Positions 44,279-56,599 of a stretch of 64,000 nt of DNA are shown here, piece by piece. A model generated the notes under the pieces. The model was not told where the DNA came from, did no database searches, and worked only from the letters and a program-made list of their open reading frames with translations. This DNA is from Brachionus plicatilis (lineage: Eukaryota; Rotifera; Eurotatoria; Ploima; Brachionidae). The stretch is from the NCBI GenBank assembly GCA_010279815.1, contig QEOQ01000508.1:358377-422376 (forward strand), written 5' to 3'. Made by a program: the position numbers and the translations under genes. Position 1 is the first letter of the stretch. Each line of letters begins with the position of its first letter.

Positions 44279-46029
44279 GTATGTGTTTATATTAAGTATT
44301 ACTCAAGTGATTAGTTTAATTAGAGAATATACAAACTAATGTAATAGTATACCACTAAAATAAAAGCTGAATTAAATTAAGTAATTTAATATATTGCAAA
44401 TATTTTTCATGTAGCCGATTGATCAATTTCTACAGCCTTAAGATGTTTTGTTTTTTTTTGTGTATTTTAAGTTTAATGAACTCAATTTATATAGCGTAAA
44501 AGCTTGTGATCTTAAATAATAAAAATTTCACTTGAAATCAATTACTCTTGAGTGAATTCTCGAAAATCTTTATTATCAATAGCTCGAAAAGATAAATAAA
44601 ATAAAAAGATGAACTCTTTATCTTTTTATTTTTCAACCATTTTCAATTTCATAATGAATTTTTTTTGAAATTTAAAAAATTGATTTTTTCAAAAAGTTAT
44701 TTTATTAAAAAGAAACCCGGATGTTCTAACATCAGAGACAAAACCATGAAACGATTATCTTTAATTTTAATTTTTACAATCAGAGTTGTTTTAAAGTCAC
44801 AAGTCTTAAGTCAAGTCTAAGCCCTGACTAGAATTTATTTCAAAAAAATTTGAATATTTTTAGATTAAAAATTAAAGCATAAATAAAGCAAATTAATAAC
44901 CTAATAAAAAACATCTGATATCATACTCAATTTAAATTTTTACTTTTATTAATATTTTTATAAGAAACCAGTTTAAAATACATTAGAGTTAATCGAATAA
45001 ATTTTTATTTATTTAAAATATGATTTAGAGGCAAAGTTCCTCTCAGCAGCTCCGAACGGTTAAGTGCCTTCTTTTAATTAAATAAAAGTACTAACGAAAG
45101 AAATTATCACCAAATTCAAAAAAAATAATTAAAATGATTCATCAAAAATTTTTTAAAATTTTGATTAAAAATAACTGAAAAGCAAATGATAAAATTTATT
45201 CGAATCTTTTAGTCCTTAGCTTTTTAGATTTTAGATACCTGTGAAAAAGCATCCATATAAAAATAAATTTAGGAATATAAATCAAATTTTCATTACAGGT
45301 ATTGATTTGAGGTTATGGTATTTGAATTTTTTAAATATTTTTATTATTAAAATATTCAAAATTAAGTGTAACAAAATACTAATTTTAATTGTCTTTTTCA
45401 AGTACTAAAATTACTTAAAAATTAAATATTATTTGAAGTGGTTTACTTTACAAATGAAAGTAAATTTTAGTTAAAAGCTATCAAAAATTGCAATTTATTT
45501 AAATTTATAAATTAATTAAATACAGTTTATTTTTTCAGTTTATAAAACTGAAAAATAAAAGCGAATTTTGTGCTCAACTTTAAGAGGGCAACTTTAGTCA
45601 TAGTCTTGTATAGCACTTCATCAAAATTCCATTTCAAAGCATCTTTGCTATTGATTCTAGTCCTAACAAAAAATTGTTTTTTTTGAGATCTTTACCAAAG
45701 AGGTAATTAAGATATCTTACACATATTAATTTTAGGAATCAAATATATCTCTGATAGACTTCATCCAAATTTTGCTTTTTTCTTTGAATTCAGTTAATTT
45801 TTTTATTTTTTAAGTTTTTTTTCTTTTAAAAAATCAGGCCATTTATCAGGTATATTCACACTTTTTACAGTTAAATAAGAAAAAAAATATCAAAAAAATG
45901 ACAAAAAAAAAGCACACAGCTAATATTACCTCATACTTTTTTGTAAAAAATGATTTAAAATTGGTAAAAAAAATATATCAAATAAAGTAATTATTTTTAG
46001 ATTATCTCAAAAAAAACAAATTTGAAAAA
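44279..46029. other. AT-rich spacer
   Basis: No gene seen. A short coding-like stretch on the minus strand at about 45572-45664 (reading RTRINSKDALKWNFDEVLYK) has no start, no known motif and no continuation. Confidence 0.4.
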
Positions 46030-46059
46030 ATTTAAAACTTCTTTATTTATATTAAAATC

Positions 46060-46245
46060 TCTGTCAAAAGCTCCAAATTTAAATCCAATTGAGATGGTAT
46101 GCGATGAGTTGAAAGATTATGTGAGAAAAAAATAAATTAAAGTGAAGAATATGTTTACAAAGCAATATTTGAATTTAAAAAACTTCTGACTCCTTTAAAA
46201 TGTCAATCATATCTTAAAAAGGTAAAACTATCAAATTTTCTAGGT
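46060..46245 (+). pseudogene. Tc1/mariner transposase C-terminal fragment
   Basis: The frame reads SKAPNLNPIEMVCDELKDYV then RKK and a stop. After a shift of frame at about 46135 it continues SEEYVYKAIFEFKKLLTPLK then CQSYLKKV. NPIEMVW-x-x-LK followed about 30 residues on by LTP-KC-x-YL-x-KV is the standard C-terminal end of Tc1/mariner DDE transposases, including the last catalytic neighbourhood. The stop and frameshift make it dead. The N-terminal and central parts were not found. Confidence 0.7.
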
Positions 46246-49033
46246 TATTTAAGAAATTAAAAAAAAGTTAATTCCTATTATAATAGAAAGGAAAGGTGAT
46301 TGGTCAGATTGAGATGATTTTCAAATAATAAAATCTAATAAATTCCAAGAAAAGCGCTAAAAAAGATTATTTTTTCCCTTAAACTTACGTAAATTTTATG
46401 AAAATAAATTGCACTTTTGGCAGCTTAAAAGTTCCGATTCTTATTAAAATACTAAAAAAATTTGCATTCTTTCAAAAAAAAATAAACTCGGCATTCAGAA
46501 GTGATGTTTTGCCAAAATTGCTTTTTTAAAAATTTAATTTTAAACCGCTCTAAATAACTTAAGATATTTCTGTTAAGCAAATTTTTTTTTGAATGTCTGA
46601 TTTGTCGACTTTTCATTTTATTTGTCTGACGCAACAAAAAATCGGCTTCTATTAAAAAATTATTCCAGTATATTTTTAAAAAACTGTAAAAAGATTACTT
46701 TTTATTAATAAATTAGTGGAAAAAATATTTTAAAATATATACCTTTATTCTTTATTTATCTTTAAATATTTATATTTGTTTTGAAAAAACTTAAATAATA
46801 TTATATTTTTGTAGCATTAAAGTTTATTTGTTTAATTGCCAAGATTTAAATCTTGTTAATTTTGTTTTTCGGTAAATCATGAGAAAAAAGGTCACCTTTA
46901 TAAAAACTAATATTTTTATTAATCTAATAAATTGATGTTTTTTAAGCAACCTATAATGAAATCTCCTTATCAAAGATAAGCCCGCTTTAAATTAAATTTT
47001 TATTAAAAGAGATTGATAGAATTGAAATTCTTTAAAAAATTTGAGGTTTTTAGATCAGCAAGATAAAAATGATTAGCAAGTATTTTCATTTGAAGCTAAA
47101 TTTTTAGTAATTTTTATTATTTTAATGTTAAAAATTAAAAAAAATGATTAAAAATTATGCTATTTAAATTTCAATAACTTTCAATTCTGACTTTTGTTTT
47201 CATTTAAAATTTCATTTTATTTTTATTGCATTTGAATACATTGTATTAAAAAATAGTTTCCCAAAGACTAATCAGGCTTTAACTTTTTTATTTCAATTCA
47301 TATAATTTTTGTTGCATAAATATATTGTTAATTTCTTTTAAACAATAAAGGTTTATTTGATTTTTTTTTAAATCTCAAAGCGCTAAAATTCAACCTATTT
47401 GTAAATTTATTAAAAAATCAAATATTTATAATAATTTTGAATCCAAAAAATAAACTATCAGTAGTTCAAAAGACATTTAAATTGAAATTATTTGTAAAAA
47501 GTATTTTTTTAGTCGATAAAACTCATATCTCGAATTGTGCCTAAAAATTTAGATTTTAAAAAGCTCTTTTTGTCTCAATTAAGTATTTACTTTAATTTAA
47601 ACACTTCTTGTTGACTTTGTAACTATTATATACATAGTCTGGGAAAAATAAGTTAAAAATAAGTAGAATACCAGATATCTAAAACCAATAAGTCGTATGC
47701 ATATCAGATTTCAAAGTCGAAGAAGTTAGGTTTATTTCTTTTGGCAAAATATTTAGCAAAAAATTTATTTCAGGGTATCCCAGGAAAAAATCCTAAAGGT
47801 TTGAGAATAATTTTGATTCTTACTTTGAACACTATTCATTCGACCTAATTTAAAGGTCCAAATCTTTTTGACCTTAATTAATATCTCATAAATTTTTCAT
47901 TTTTTGCATTTAATGGTCAGTCTATAATCTAATTTTGGCCTAAAAATATCATTTTAAGTTTGGATTCGTTTTATATGATAAATTGATGTTTTTATTAGAA
48001 CAAATATTCAAAATCAAATAAAAGGTAAGAAAAATGTTTGGATCGGTGGATTTAAATTTTAAAAATTTATAAATTTTTTTATTTAATTATCATTAATAAT
48101 GAGAGTTTAAAAATAGCACTTTTTTCAAAAATAAGCCTTCCAAATTACATAAATATGCTTTAATATTTAGATTAACAATTTTACATTTTTAGAAAATAAA
48201 TATTTTATAAAAAAAAAATACACATCAGACTATCATTTGAGCAAAAATGACAAAACTAAATATTTACTGTTGATTTGTTGAATTATAAATATCAAAAGGA
48301 ATAATAAAGAATAAACAATATCTTCTACCTTAATGACAGCGTTCAATGAAAACTTTAAAATTTCATTTTTTAAGGATTTCGAATCGTAAAAAAAATTTAT
48401 TTATCAAACTGAAGTCACCTAATTAGAAAAGAATAAATTATATAAATTCAATGATTAAGATTAACAAAATTTCATTAAATATTTTTCACTTTTAATTATT
48501 GGCCAAGTAGAAAAATGTTTATCTATTTTCATAAGTTTAAAAGATTGTTATTTCGTCTAAAAAGTGCTTGGTTACATAATTGTCCTAAAGTTTTCATATA
48601 AACTTGCGACTCAAAAACACACCTGTATAGCATATACCTTTTTATAAATGGTATTTTTTCAAATTCAGAAAAAGCTCAAAGCTAAAATTTAGATTAAAAT
48701 TCAGAAAAAAAAAGATTTTTCTCTAAAATCCATTGACCAAATCAATGGTTTAGAAAATTTTTTAAAGCCCAATAGGTAAAGTCTATGTGGTAATTACTTT
48801 GCCTCAATTATAAAACAAGATCTTTCTAAACCTGTTTTATAAATGTATACAGGTAAAATTTTATGTCTTTTAAAATACGATTTTAAAGGGAGCAAATTTA
48901 GATTTTTTAAATTTAGGTTCCATTTACCTGTCTAGATGAATCTGAATTTTAAAATTTATAGTTAGCTTGAGTTTTTGCATGTTTCTTAATTAAAAAAATT
49001 ATATTGGTATAAAATTTTTTAGAATTAAAAAAA
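46246..49033. other. AT-rich spacer
   Basis: No supported gene. The minus-strand ORF at 46452-46637 is basic, with no recognisable domain. Confidence 0.5.
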
Positions 49034-50970
49034 ATGAATATTAACAATAAATTTGAAACTATCAAAACTGAAAAGATGGATAACATGTCCAGTCAAAAAC
49101 CCAGTTTGGTTACACTCAGCAACGAGTCAACTTCGAATTCTTCGAATGGAAGTCCAGCATCATCAAATATAGATTTGACTCAAAAAACCAAGCCAGATTT
49201 TAAATTTACCAGATCAACTTCTTCTGGCTACTACAGTTCACCAATCAGTAGCGCAACTACTCCATCTTCAAGATTCTCGTATAACAATACATTTTTATAC
49301 GAAGACCCCATTACCGTATCTTCTAATCAAGCATTTCAAGAAGATCCCGAATCCAAAGGCTGTTGCCTTGAATGTGGAACTTATACTTTTTTAATCAGAT
49401 TCAACGATTTAAAGGTTTGTGAAAAATGCTACGAAATACAATGGGAAAATGAGATTAACGAGCTTTTGAAGATGAAAAACTTCCTTGAAAACGGAGTTAA
49501 TGATATGAAAAAATACTTGGGTAATCTAATTTTATTCAAATTATAAACACTTTTGATCTTTTTTATTTTCTTATCTACTGAAGACTAAGGAATGTATTGA
49601 TAGATTTCTATGAATACGATATACTTGTATTTTTGATTGATATACCTAGCTAGATGACACGAATTCACCTAGGGATTCTTGAAAGAAAATCATCTGAAAA
49701 AGCATAATTTCTTTTCTTTGTTATAATTGAAAATTTGAAAAAAATATTTCTCAAGTTGTAAACATCAATTTGAATTTTTCTCATTATGAGAAAGTTAATA
49801 TAAAAAATTTATCTAATAATTAAATTTAAGGTGCCAAAAAATCACAGTGTAATGATAACATCAGAAACAGTCAGCAGATCAAGAAATTCATTAACATGAC
49901 CATGCAGCAAATAAAGCGCAAGATTGAGCTAGAGCTGGAAAATAAACGTGACGAGCTATTCAGCTCGATAGATGCTTTTGTGGATAATCAGAAAAAGTAA
50001 ACTTTTTAAAAAATAAAATATTTTTAAATACTTTTTGCTTTGACCAGAATAAATTCCTCAATAAACGAAGACACTTTCCAAACATCGGAAAGAATTTGTG
50101 AACAAATTGAGAATTTTCTGCTAAATACTGAGTACTAAGTAAATTTAAAAATTGAAATCAATTAAACTTTTATTGTTTGAAGAAATGAAATTAATTTAAT
50201 GAAATTAAAAAGTATTAAATCATATGCCAAAGTTAATTTGCAAAAATTAAACCAACAGCGAACCAGTCGTGTTCCGATTTACAGCGTAAAAATAAATCTA
50301 GAGAATTTCTATTTAAATAAAATTTAAATTTAAAAAATTTTTTTAGATTTTTTTCGTTCCTGATTCGACAGTTCAAGTTTCGAACACATTTGGTAAAATT
50401 GTTCTGAAATCATTTGATCCAAACTCAAATGATAATCAAACTGTAATTAGTGAATTCAATGATTTGGCAAGTTTCAAAGAGTCCTATTTGGATGAGTTTT
50501 CATTTTTGAACCAATCTTCGTCCAGTCAATTTGATCCTTCGCAAGCATACATGCCTAAATTATCAAAGTGGACAAGTAGTGACAATTTTTTGGATTCTGA
50601 AATGCCAACTGCTAGACGAGGCATAACTCCTCGTTATAATGACCCATCCCTAGTTACTAAACGTAATAAATCTTTATTTACTCGAGTTCCATCTTACAAT
50701 CCCGAGCCCTACAAAGGAATTGAAGAAATGAAAGCGAAAGTTTCTGAAACAGAAAAAAAAGAAGAAAACGGAAATTCAAGGCCGAAAGATGATTTTCCAG
50801 CTTATGTTACTCCAGTAAAGCTAAATCTATCCAGGAATGTATCACAAAAATTGCCTAATGGAAATTTCGATTCCAAAAAAGATGAACAAAAACCATCTTT
50901 GAATACGAAAACGTCATTTAAGCAGCAAATAACAAACCAAGGGCAAGGGCCAAAATTGGTCAATTTTTAA
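49034..50970 (+). CDS. zinc-ribbon/coiled-coil (TRIM-like) protein, five exons
   Basis: Exons 49034-49520, 49831-49996, 50048-50131, 50183-50285 and 50347-50970 join in frame, with introns of 310, 51, 51 and 61 bases, giving 487 residues. Residues 1-105 are Ser/Thr-rich and disordered. A compact C-x-x-C...C-x-x-C cluster follows (CCLECGTYTFLIRFNDLKVC then EKCY), like a reduced B-box or zinc ribbon. A helical stretch (about 130-260) has heptad character, including MTMQQIKRKIELELENKRDE. Exon 5 starts FFVPDSTVQVSNTFGKIVLK, resembling the short motif after the coiled coil in some invertebrate TRIM-like proteins. The tail is Ser/Pro/Lys-rich. Function unknown; a zinc-binding adaptor is inferred. 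An AATAAA is at 51004-51009. Confidence 0.75.
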
Positions 50971-53900
50971 TATTTGATATTTCTCTCTCTCTTTTTTTTT
51001 TTAAATAAAGGACGTAGATTATATTTTAGATTCAGTTAAATTTATTTTTTAATTAATTAAATAAATTTTTGTTTATATGTTTTTTTTCATTGATTTTACA
51101 AGAGTAGCAAAGAAAAAGTGGTGAATACAGCACACTTGAAACTTGTTGGGATATACCGTTCAGGTTCAAATCCTCTTAGAACGAAATTTTTAAAGCGTTT
51201 TAAAAAGTAAGTCACTTGTTAAAAATTTATTACCTCATCTTGCAGTTAAATCCTAAAATTTATGAATAAAAAAACTACAATTTACCTTTATAAATGAATA
51301 AATATTTATTGTACACATGGCACAACTTTTATTTAATAGGTTTTCCTACCTACTCTAAGAAGACATATATTTTTTTGAAAAGTGACACCTTTAAAAAAAA
51401 ATTTAAATCAAATAATTGAATTGAATTGAATTGAATTGAAAGAATACAAAAAATTGTATTTTTTTAAAAAATCTTAATTAATTGGAATAAACGTGGCAGG
51501 TAGTATTTCGTCGTAAATAATGTATCCTAGGAAATGAAATCTCCAAACAGTATTGACATTTTTAAAATAAACAATATTAAAGCATTATTAAAGCTTATGA
51601 TTTGCAAATAGTTTGTTAGGAAAATAAAAAATTAATTACACTGAATTGTTGCCACTAAGCTATTAATTAATTTTTAGCTAATTCATAAAAATTGTTTATC
51701 AAGTCCCAATGGCATTTAAAAAGCTTAATGTAAAAAAATCTCATTTAATCTAAGCCTTTTTGAATTAAAGCTAATAATTTTCAAATTACATCCAAAAAAA
51801 TAATGATTCAGTTTAAATTAACTCTATTTGAATTTTTACTTGAGGCTGCAAGTCATGTTAAAAAAATGAGTTGATAATTCGTTTTAAAATCATAAAATTT
51901 AGATGTTTTTCAAATGCTGACAAACGATTTTACCTAATGATATTTTTAACTCTTTTTGTTATTTAATTTAAAATTTTTGAATTTTATTTTTTTTGAACTT
52001 TTAAAAACTGGGTTACACAACGACTTAAGCCGAAATTAATCTTTTTGTTCATTTTTGATGCTAAAATTTCTAGATTCACATCATGAATTCTACGTTCCAA
52101 ATTAAAAATTAAAAAAATTTCAAATTATTTATTATAAAAAAATTCATTAGCACTTTTAAAATAACATTATTTCGTAAGTTACTTGAAGAAAATGCAATTG
52201 TTTATTTATAAATTAATTAAAGTAATTTCACGTGTGTTGAATTTTTAATCACGAGTGGCTGAAACTATTATATAATTTATTTTTTTGAAAAACGAAAAAA
52301 AAATCTCACATAAATGATTCTAAAATAAAAAAATGCTGACAATTGAATGCTGATAGATGATGAATTTTTATTTTTATTTAAAAACAAATCATTCAAATCA
52401 AAATTTTTATGGTTTTTTATTTTTAGCAGCCTTTTACTTGCAAAAAATTTTAGATAGAATAAAAATTTTGAACATTTTTCATCCTTTTTTATTAATACTA
52501 TTTATACTTAGTATTAAAAATGTTTAATTTAAAATAACTTCAGTATAATGAAAAATTAACCAAATTAATGGTTATTTCTTAATTTATTCGCATGAAAATT
52601 TACAAAAAATCCATATCAGAAGCTAAAATACTTTTATTCACAATGGAATCGAAATATCTAAAAATTAAATACTTTAAAAAATACAAATCCTTTGTTCATT
52701 TTTTTTCAATCCTTCAAACCGCATTTTAAAATGTTACAGTTAAATTTATGTCGAAATTTTATAAAATTGATTATTAAGTAAATCTATTGCAAATTGTTAG
52801 GTTAAAATAAAGCAATTGTTTCAGAATGCTTTTTTCCATTAGAAAACGAGCTTTTTCACCAGCATAATTTTTTGTCGGATCTTTAAGCTTTAAATTAAAA
52901 TTTTAAGTAAAATTTATAATAATTAAATTTAAAAAATTTAAATCTTTCAGTTTTAGTGTGGAATTTTATTATTGTTTTTTTATTATTAAATCAACATCAT
53001 TAGTTATATAAAGGTTATGAAAATTCTAAAAAATAGAATGAAAGAATAAGAAAGAAAGATCGAAAATTTAAAAAAAAAATTTTATACTATATGAAATTTT
53101 TCTAGATTTTTTTTATATAGAAATCTCCAAATTTAGTGAGAAGATTTCGATAAAAATCGTTATAAACAAGTCGGTGAGACTTGAGTACTGATCGATCTAT
53201 TGAAAAATAATAAATCTGATTTATTTAAAAATTAATTATTTGAATTACAGTTTGGTAAAAAAATTTAAGATAATAAAAATCAATGTCCAGTTAAAAATGT
53301 AAAAAATACAGCAATATGTCTCTTTTTACATCGTTTTTAATTTATTTAAAGAAAAAATATTTTTTTTATACTGAAAAGTATTAAAAAACAAATATTGTGT
53401 ACAATAATAAAACTATTTTTTTTCTTTATTTAAGTTAACAATAATAAAAATCAAAATTTACGCGATATCAAAAAATAAGATATACCATAAAAAGGCATTA
53501 ATATCTTAGAAGACTTATCGCTATTTCAATTAAGCTTTGAAAGCAATCACAGGGAGAAAGGCTTTCAATGTATGAAAGCTTTAAAAACACTATTAAAAAC
53601 ACTTTATTGCACCCAAAAAAAAGAGAGCTTAAAGGAGTTTAATGTAAATTTGAAAATCTATGAATTTCAGGTTATTGTATATTTTAAAATAGAAAATTTT
53701 AAATTTATTTTTGAACGTTTATTTATTGAAAAAAGCCGAATCTTAATAGTATCTAGTCTTTAAAATACTTTTATAATATCAAAAATTCTTCTGCACTGTT
53801 GAGTAAAAAAAATCAAAATTTTATTTTAATGAAAATGTGTTTTAGATGTGGTCAAGAAATTTTTTTCTGACCCTACCCGAAAATATATTTCTTTTGAATA

Positions 53901-54214
53901 TTACGAATCTAATGAATTGACTCTTTTGATGAAGTCGTCGAACGAATGAAATATTAAATACTCGTTATCAATCAACAATTTTTATTTATTCTTATTTACT
54001 ACTATAAAATTATTAATTATAAATTATTTTTACTAACAAAACTTTTTTAAATAAGATTATTTATTTATATTTTTAATTAATAATAATTAATAATAAAAAT
54101 TATATTAATAATTTTTTTAATTTTTAGATTTTTAATTTACTTCGTTTTATATTTACTCTTTTTTTATTAGAATAGAATAAGTATTCTCACTTCGGCATTT
54201 AATAGCAGTTAACT
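50971..54214. other. AT-rich spacer with a tRNA relic
   Basis: No protein gene seen. Contains the tRNA-Ser relic at 51117 and a (TTGAA)n tandem tract at about 51417-51441. Confidence 0.55.
51117..51184 (+). pseudogene. tRNA-Ser(TGA) pseudogene or tRNA-derived repeat head
   Basis: The segment holds a degenerate A box (AGTGGTGAATACAGC), an anticodon context ACTTGAAAC with TGA at 51137-51139, a serine-type variable arm (TTGGGATATACCG) and an intact B box GGTTCAAATCC (51163-51173), then TTAGAACGA. The expected 5' acceptor strand complementary to TTAGAAC is missing and the anticodon stem is poorly paired. It is therefore a relic or a SINE head rather than a working tRNA. Confidence 0.55.
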
Positions 54215-54574
54215 CCTAAAGAAATAAAACAAATAATAAAAACTCCCTTCTTTTTTGCTGACGACTTTGTAACTTTTTTGTTTAAAAGAGACAGGTTAAT
54301 TTAGAAAACAAGATCAATAAATACTTTAATGAATAATAGACTGTGCAAGTGGAAAAAAAAGGCATAAGTTGAAAAGTTTTGTCAAATGTTTTTCTGCAAA
54401 ATCATAAGAAAAATGCTGATTTAAACCTAACAATCTATGGAAACAAAATCATCATAAATTGAATTTTTATTCAATGAAAGATGAAATTAAAAAGCGCTGT
54501 AATTCAAATCTAAGTTTAATTAAGCTTTTGTCAAAAAAAATCGTCATATAAATTATTAAAAATTTAAGACATCC
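54215..54574 (+). pseudogene. jockey-like RT fragment, 5' segment of an interrupted copy
   Basis: It reads PKEIKQIIKTP then FFFADDFVTFLFKRD, with the catalytic FADD still present. After frameshifts follow LCKWKKK, VEKFCQMFF, LNLTIYGN and RCNSNLSLIKLLSKK. These match, in order, the copy at 15237 (FADDLASFFIFKKK, WKMKMSVEKS, CNPRLNIIKYLSNKK). The match stops where the TIR element begins at 54575 and resumes at about 55562. Confidence 0.75.
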
Positions 54575-55556
54575 TTATAAAGGGGTGGTATTTAATGTGT
54601 TTTCTAAAATGAAGAAACTGTTTTCTAATTTGAAGAAAGTATTTTCTAATTAATTAGAACAAAATTTTTAGGAAAAAATGTAGAATTTGTTTTCTAAATT
54701 GCGGAATCAGCTTTCTAATTAGAAGAAAAGTGTATTCAAATAGAATAAAAAAAAAATCAGATTTATTTGACTTTAAGGATGATGAAATTTTGACACCTTA
54801 TTTTCCACTGGCCATGTAGTGATGCATTGTTTTCCACAACAACAAACTCACGCTCAGCGAGATGTAGATGAAATACCGCTACCCATAATTGATGACTAAT
54901 TGGTTTGTCTGGATTTCGACTAGTTGACATCTTCTGGCATTCATCTGATGCTTTTTGAGTTGGTTGGCTAACGGTTTCGCTGGCTTTACCACCAAAAACT
55001 TGGTGTATAGCTAGATCATCCTCTTGGTCGTCTTCTTGGTAGTCTTCTTGATCGTCACTGCCGTTGCTATCTGCAGGCAACCCTTTTTGCGCGCCGTTGT
55101 TGCTTAGGCTGTAGTACTGCTTGAGGTGCTCTACAAGGTCTGCTTTCAGGCCAGTGGTGCTGAGAGAAAGTTGTTTGAGTTTTTCTTTCAACTCTCCAAC
55201 TTTTAGTTTTTCAACTGCTTCCATTTTTTATGTTTGTTTGTTTATTTTTAGTTAGATAATTTTAATAGATGGAGGCTAATCTTATTTAAAAGACTTTTAT
55301 TTGGATAAATAGGATAAATTTTGAAATGCTTGAAAACCGCAGAAAAATTCGTTAATAATCTATAAAACAAAACAAAAAAATTTATTCTAATTAGAATACA
55401 CTTTTCTTCAAATTAGAAAGCAAACTATTTAAATTAGAAAACAAATTCTACATTTTTTCCTCTAACTTTTGATCTAATTCATTAGAAGACAGTTTCTTAA
55501 AATTAGAAAACAGTTTCTTCGAATTAGAAAGCATTTTATATTTACCCTTTTTATAA
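54575..55556. mobile_element. 982-base TIR element carrying a SAP-domain ORF
   Basis: TIRs of about 175 bases: left 54575-54750, right about 55380-55556. Left starts TTATAAAGGGG, and the reverse complement of the right end starts TTATAAAAAGGG. Both then show repeats of the palindrome-like unit TTTTCTAATTTGAAGAAA, the shared ATGTAGAATTTGTTTTCTAA, and GAAGAAAAGTGTATTC. The interior holds one minus-strand ORF (54763-55224). The element sits inside an RT fragment that reads up to 54574 and resumes after 55556. TTATAA occurs at both edges and could be a target duplication. No transposase is present, so mobilisation would be in trans. Confidence 0.8.
54763..55224 (-). CDS. SAP-domain protein inside a TIR element
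   Basis: An intact 153-residue ORF. Residues 5-38 form a textbook SAP helix-turn-helix (LKVGELKEKLKQLSLSTTGL then KADLVEHLKQYY), a DNA/chromatin-binding motif found in nuclear proteins. An acidic, repetitive linker follows at about 53-72 (DDQEDYQEDDQEDD). The C-terminal half has no recognised domain and ends HGQWKIRCQNFIILKVK. The ORF is visibly much richer in G and C than the surrounding DNA and resembles the KAT6-type gene at 59.5 kb in composition. It is bounded on both sides by the element's TIRs. Alternatives: a captured host-gene fragment, or the element's own DNA-binding accessory protein. Confidence 0.75.
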   Translation of the reverse strand: MEAVEKLKVGELKEKLKQLSLSTTGLKADLVEHLKQYYSLSNNGAQKGLPADSNGSDDQEDYQEDDQEDDLAIHQVFGGKASETVSQPTQKASDECQKMSTSRNPDKPISHQLWVAVFHLHLAEREFVVVENNASLHGQWKIRCQNFIILKVK

Positions 55557-55561
55557 ATTTT

Positions 55562-55620
55562 TAATTAGATCTATTTTGGATTAGACTTTCCCTTGTTTTA
55601 GCTCATTCTTAGATATATAT
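55562..55620 (+). pseudogene. continuation of the interrupted RT copy
   Basis: The frame reads SILD, stop, TFPCFSS, matching SILDYSFPCLNS of the copy at 15237. This is the RT segment expected after the part that ends at 54574 (some intervening codons are lost), showing that the TIR element landed inside this copy. Confidence 0.6.
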
Positions 55621-55654
55621 GTATTATATTTGATATATATGATATATACAATAT

Positions 55655-56380
55655 ATATTTATTTATTTGTTTATCTGTACCGAGCTAATGCTCCTTCAGA
55701 ATAAAAATATATTTAAAAAAAAATAATAAAATAAAAAAAAATGATAAATAAGTTAAAAAAAAATTAAAAACGATATGTTGAAATAGCTAGAGGTTAGACA
55801 TGTTTAATTATTTGATAGTTCAGGAAAAAAGAAGAAATGTTAGGTAGCAAGTACTCCATGGAGCTGGGTATTCGATATATCTTGATTCGAAACCTTCTCT
55901 ATATTCTTTTACCAGTCTGACGATCAGTGGAACAGAATGACTCAATCATGCCCTGACATATCTCTCGCTCAACTCAAAGAGTCGATTTGAAACTGTTACT
56001 AGTTTAAATTTATTAAAGGCCTCTTGGTACATAAATTGGAGGGGCTATCATATTTCAGCTTCAAAATAGATCGAACTACTAAATTTTGAATAACTTGTAT
56101 TTTTTTGATGTTAGCTTCTGATAATGAATTTAAACAAGGAAAAGAGTAGTCCAAGATTGATCCCATCAAAGATTTGTAAAGATTACCTAATGTTTTTGGC
56201 TTTAGACCCCATTTTCTATTAAGCCTTGAATTTCAGCGCTCTTTTAATTCATCCGCCATTGGACTAAATGTAAGTGTTGAGTGTTATGTCATTCCTAAGA
56301 ATTTGATTTTTTCCTTTACATCTATTAGTTGCTGAGAATTTATAAATTTAAAATATACAGTTTAAGAGCCCAATTTACTC
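55655..56380 (-). mobile_element. jockey-like retrotransposon copy in inverse orientation
   Basis: On the minus strand the frame gives QQLIDVKEKIKFLGMT, MADELKERC, RKWGLKPKTLGNLYKSLMGS then ILDYSFPCLNS, IKKIQVIQN, VRSILKLKYDSPSN, VSNRLFELSERYVRA and LVKEYREGFESRYIEYPAP, with several stops. The 3' end carries the family tail TCTGAAGGAGCATTAGCTCG and AAATA repeats at 55660-55700. It is closely similar to the copy at 15237 and appears inserted, inverted, into the plus-strand copy that continues at about 56600. Confidence 0.8.
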
Positions 56381-56599
56381 AAAATAAGAAGATATTATAT
56401 GTAGGAATTAATCATAAATGTGTGAAAAAAGCTTGTTATAATTGTTAACTTTTTTTGATTATCCGAAATACTAAACTTTTGAACCCACTTTTATTTTTTA
56501 ATTTTTATAGGAAATTTTTTGATAATGAATATTTAAAAGTTAATAATATTTTAATGCCGATTGTAAGTATCAATTTACACTCAATTTCTAAATTTTTTC

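Noticed and set aside
45030..45060. CTCCGAACGGTTAAGTGCC resembling a tRNA A box
   Set aside because: No B box, acceptor stem or anticodon arm follows, so it is a chance match or a very old relic.
53572..53763. 63-codon ORF
   Set aside because: Low-complexity Lys/Phe/Ile-rich product in a repeat-poor spacer; expected by chance at this AT content when GC-rich stops are rare on one frame.
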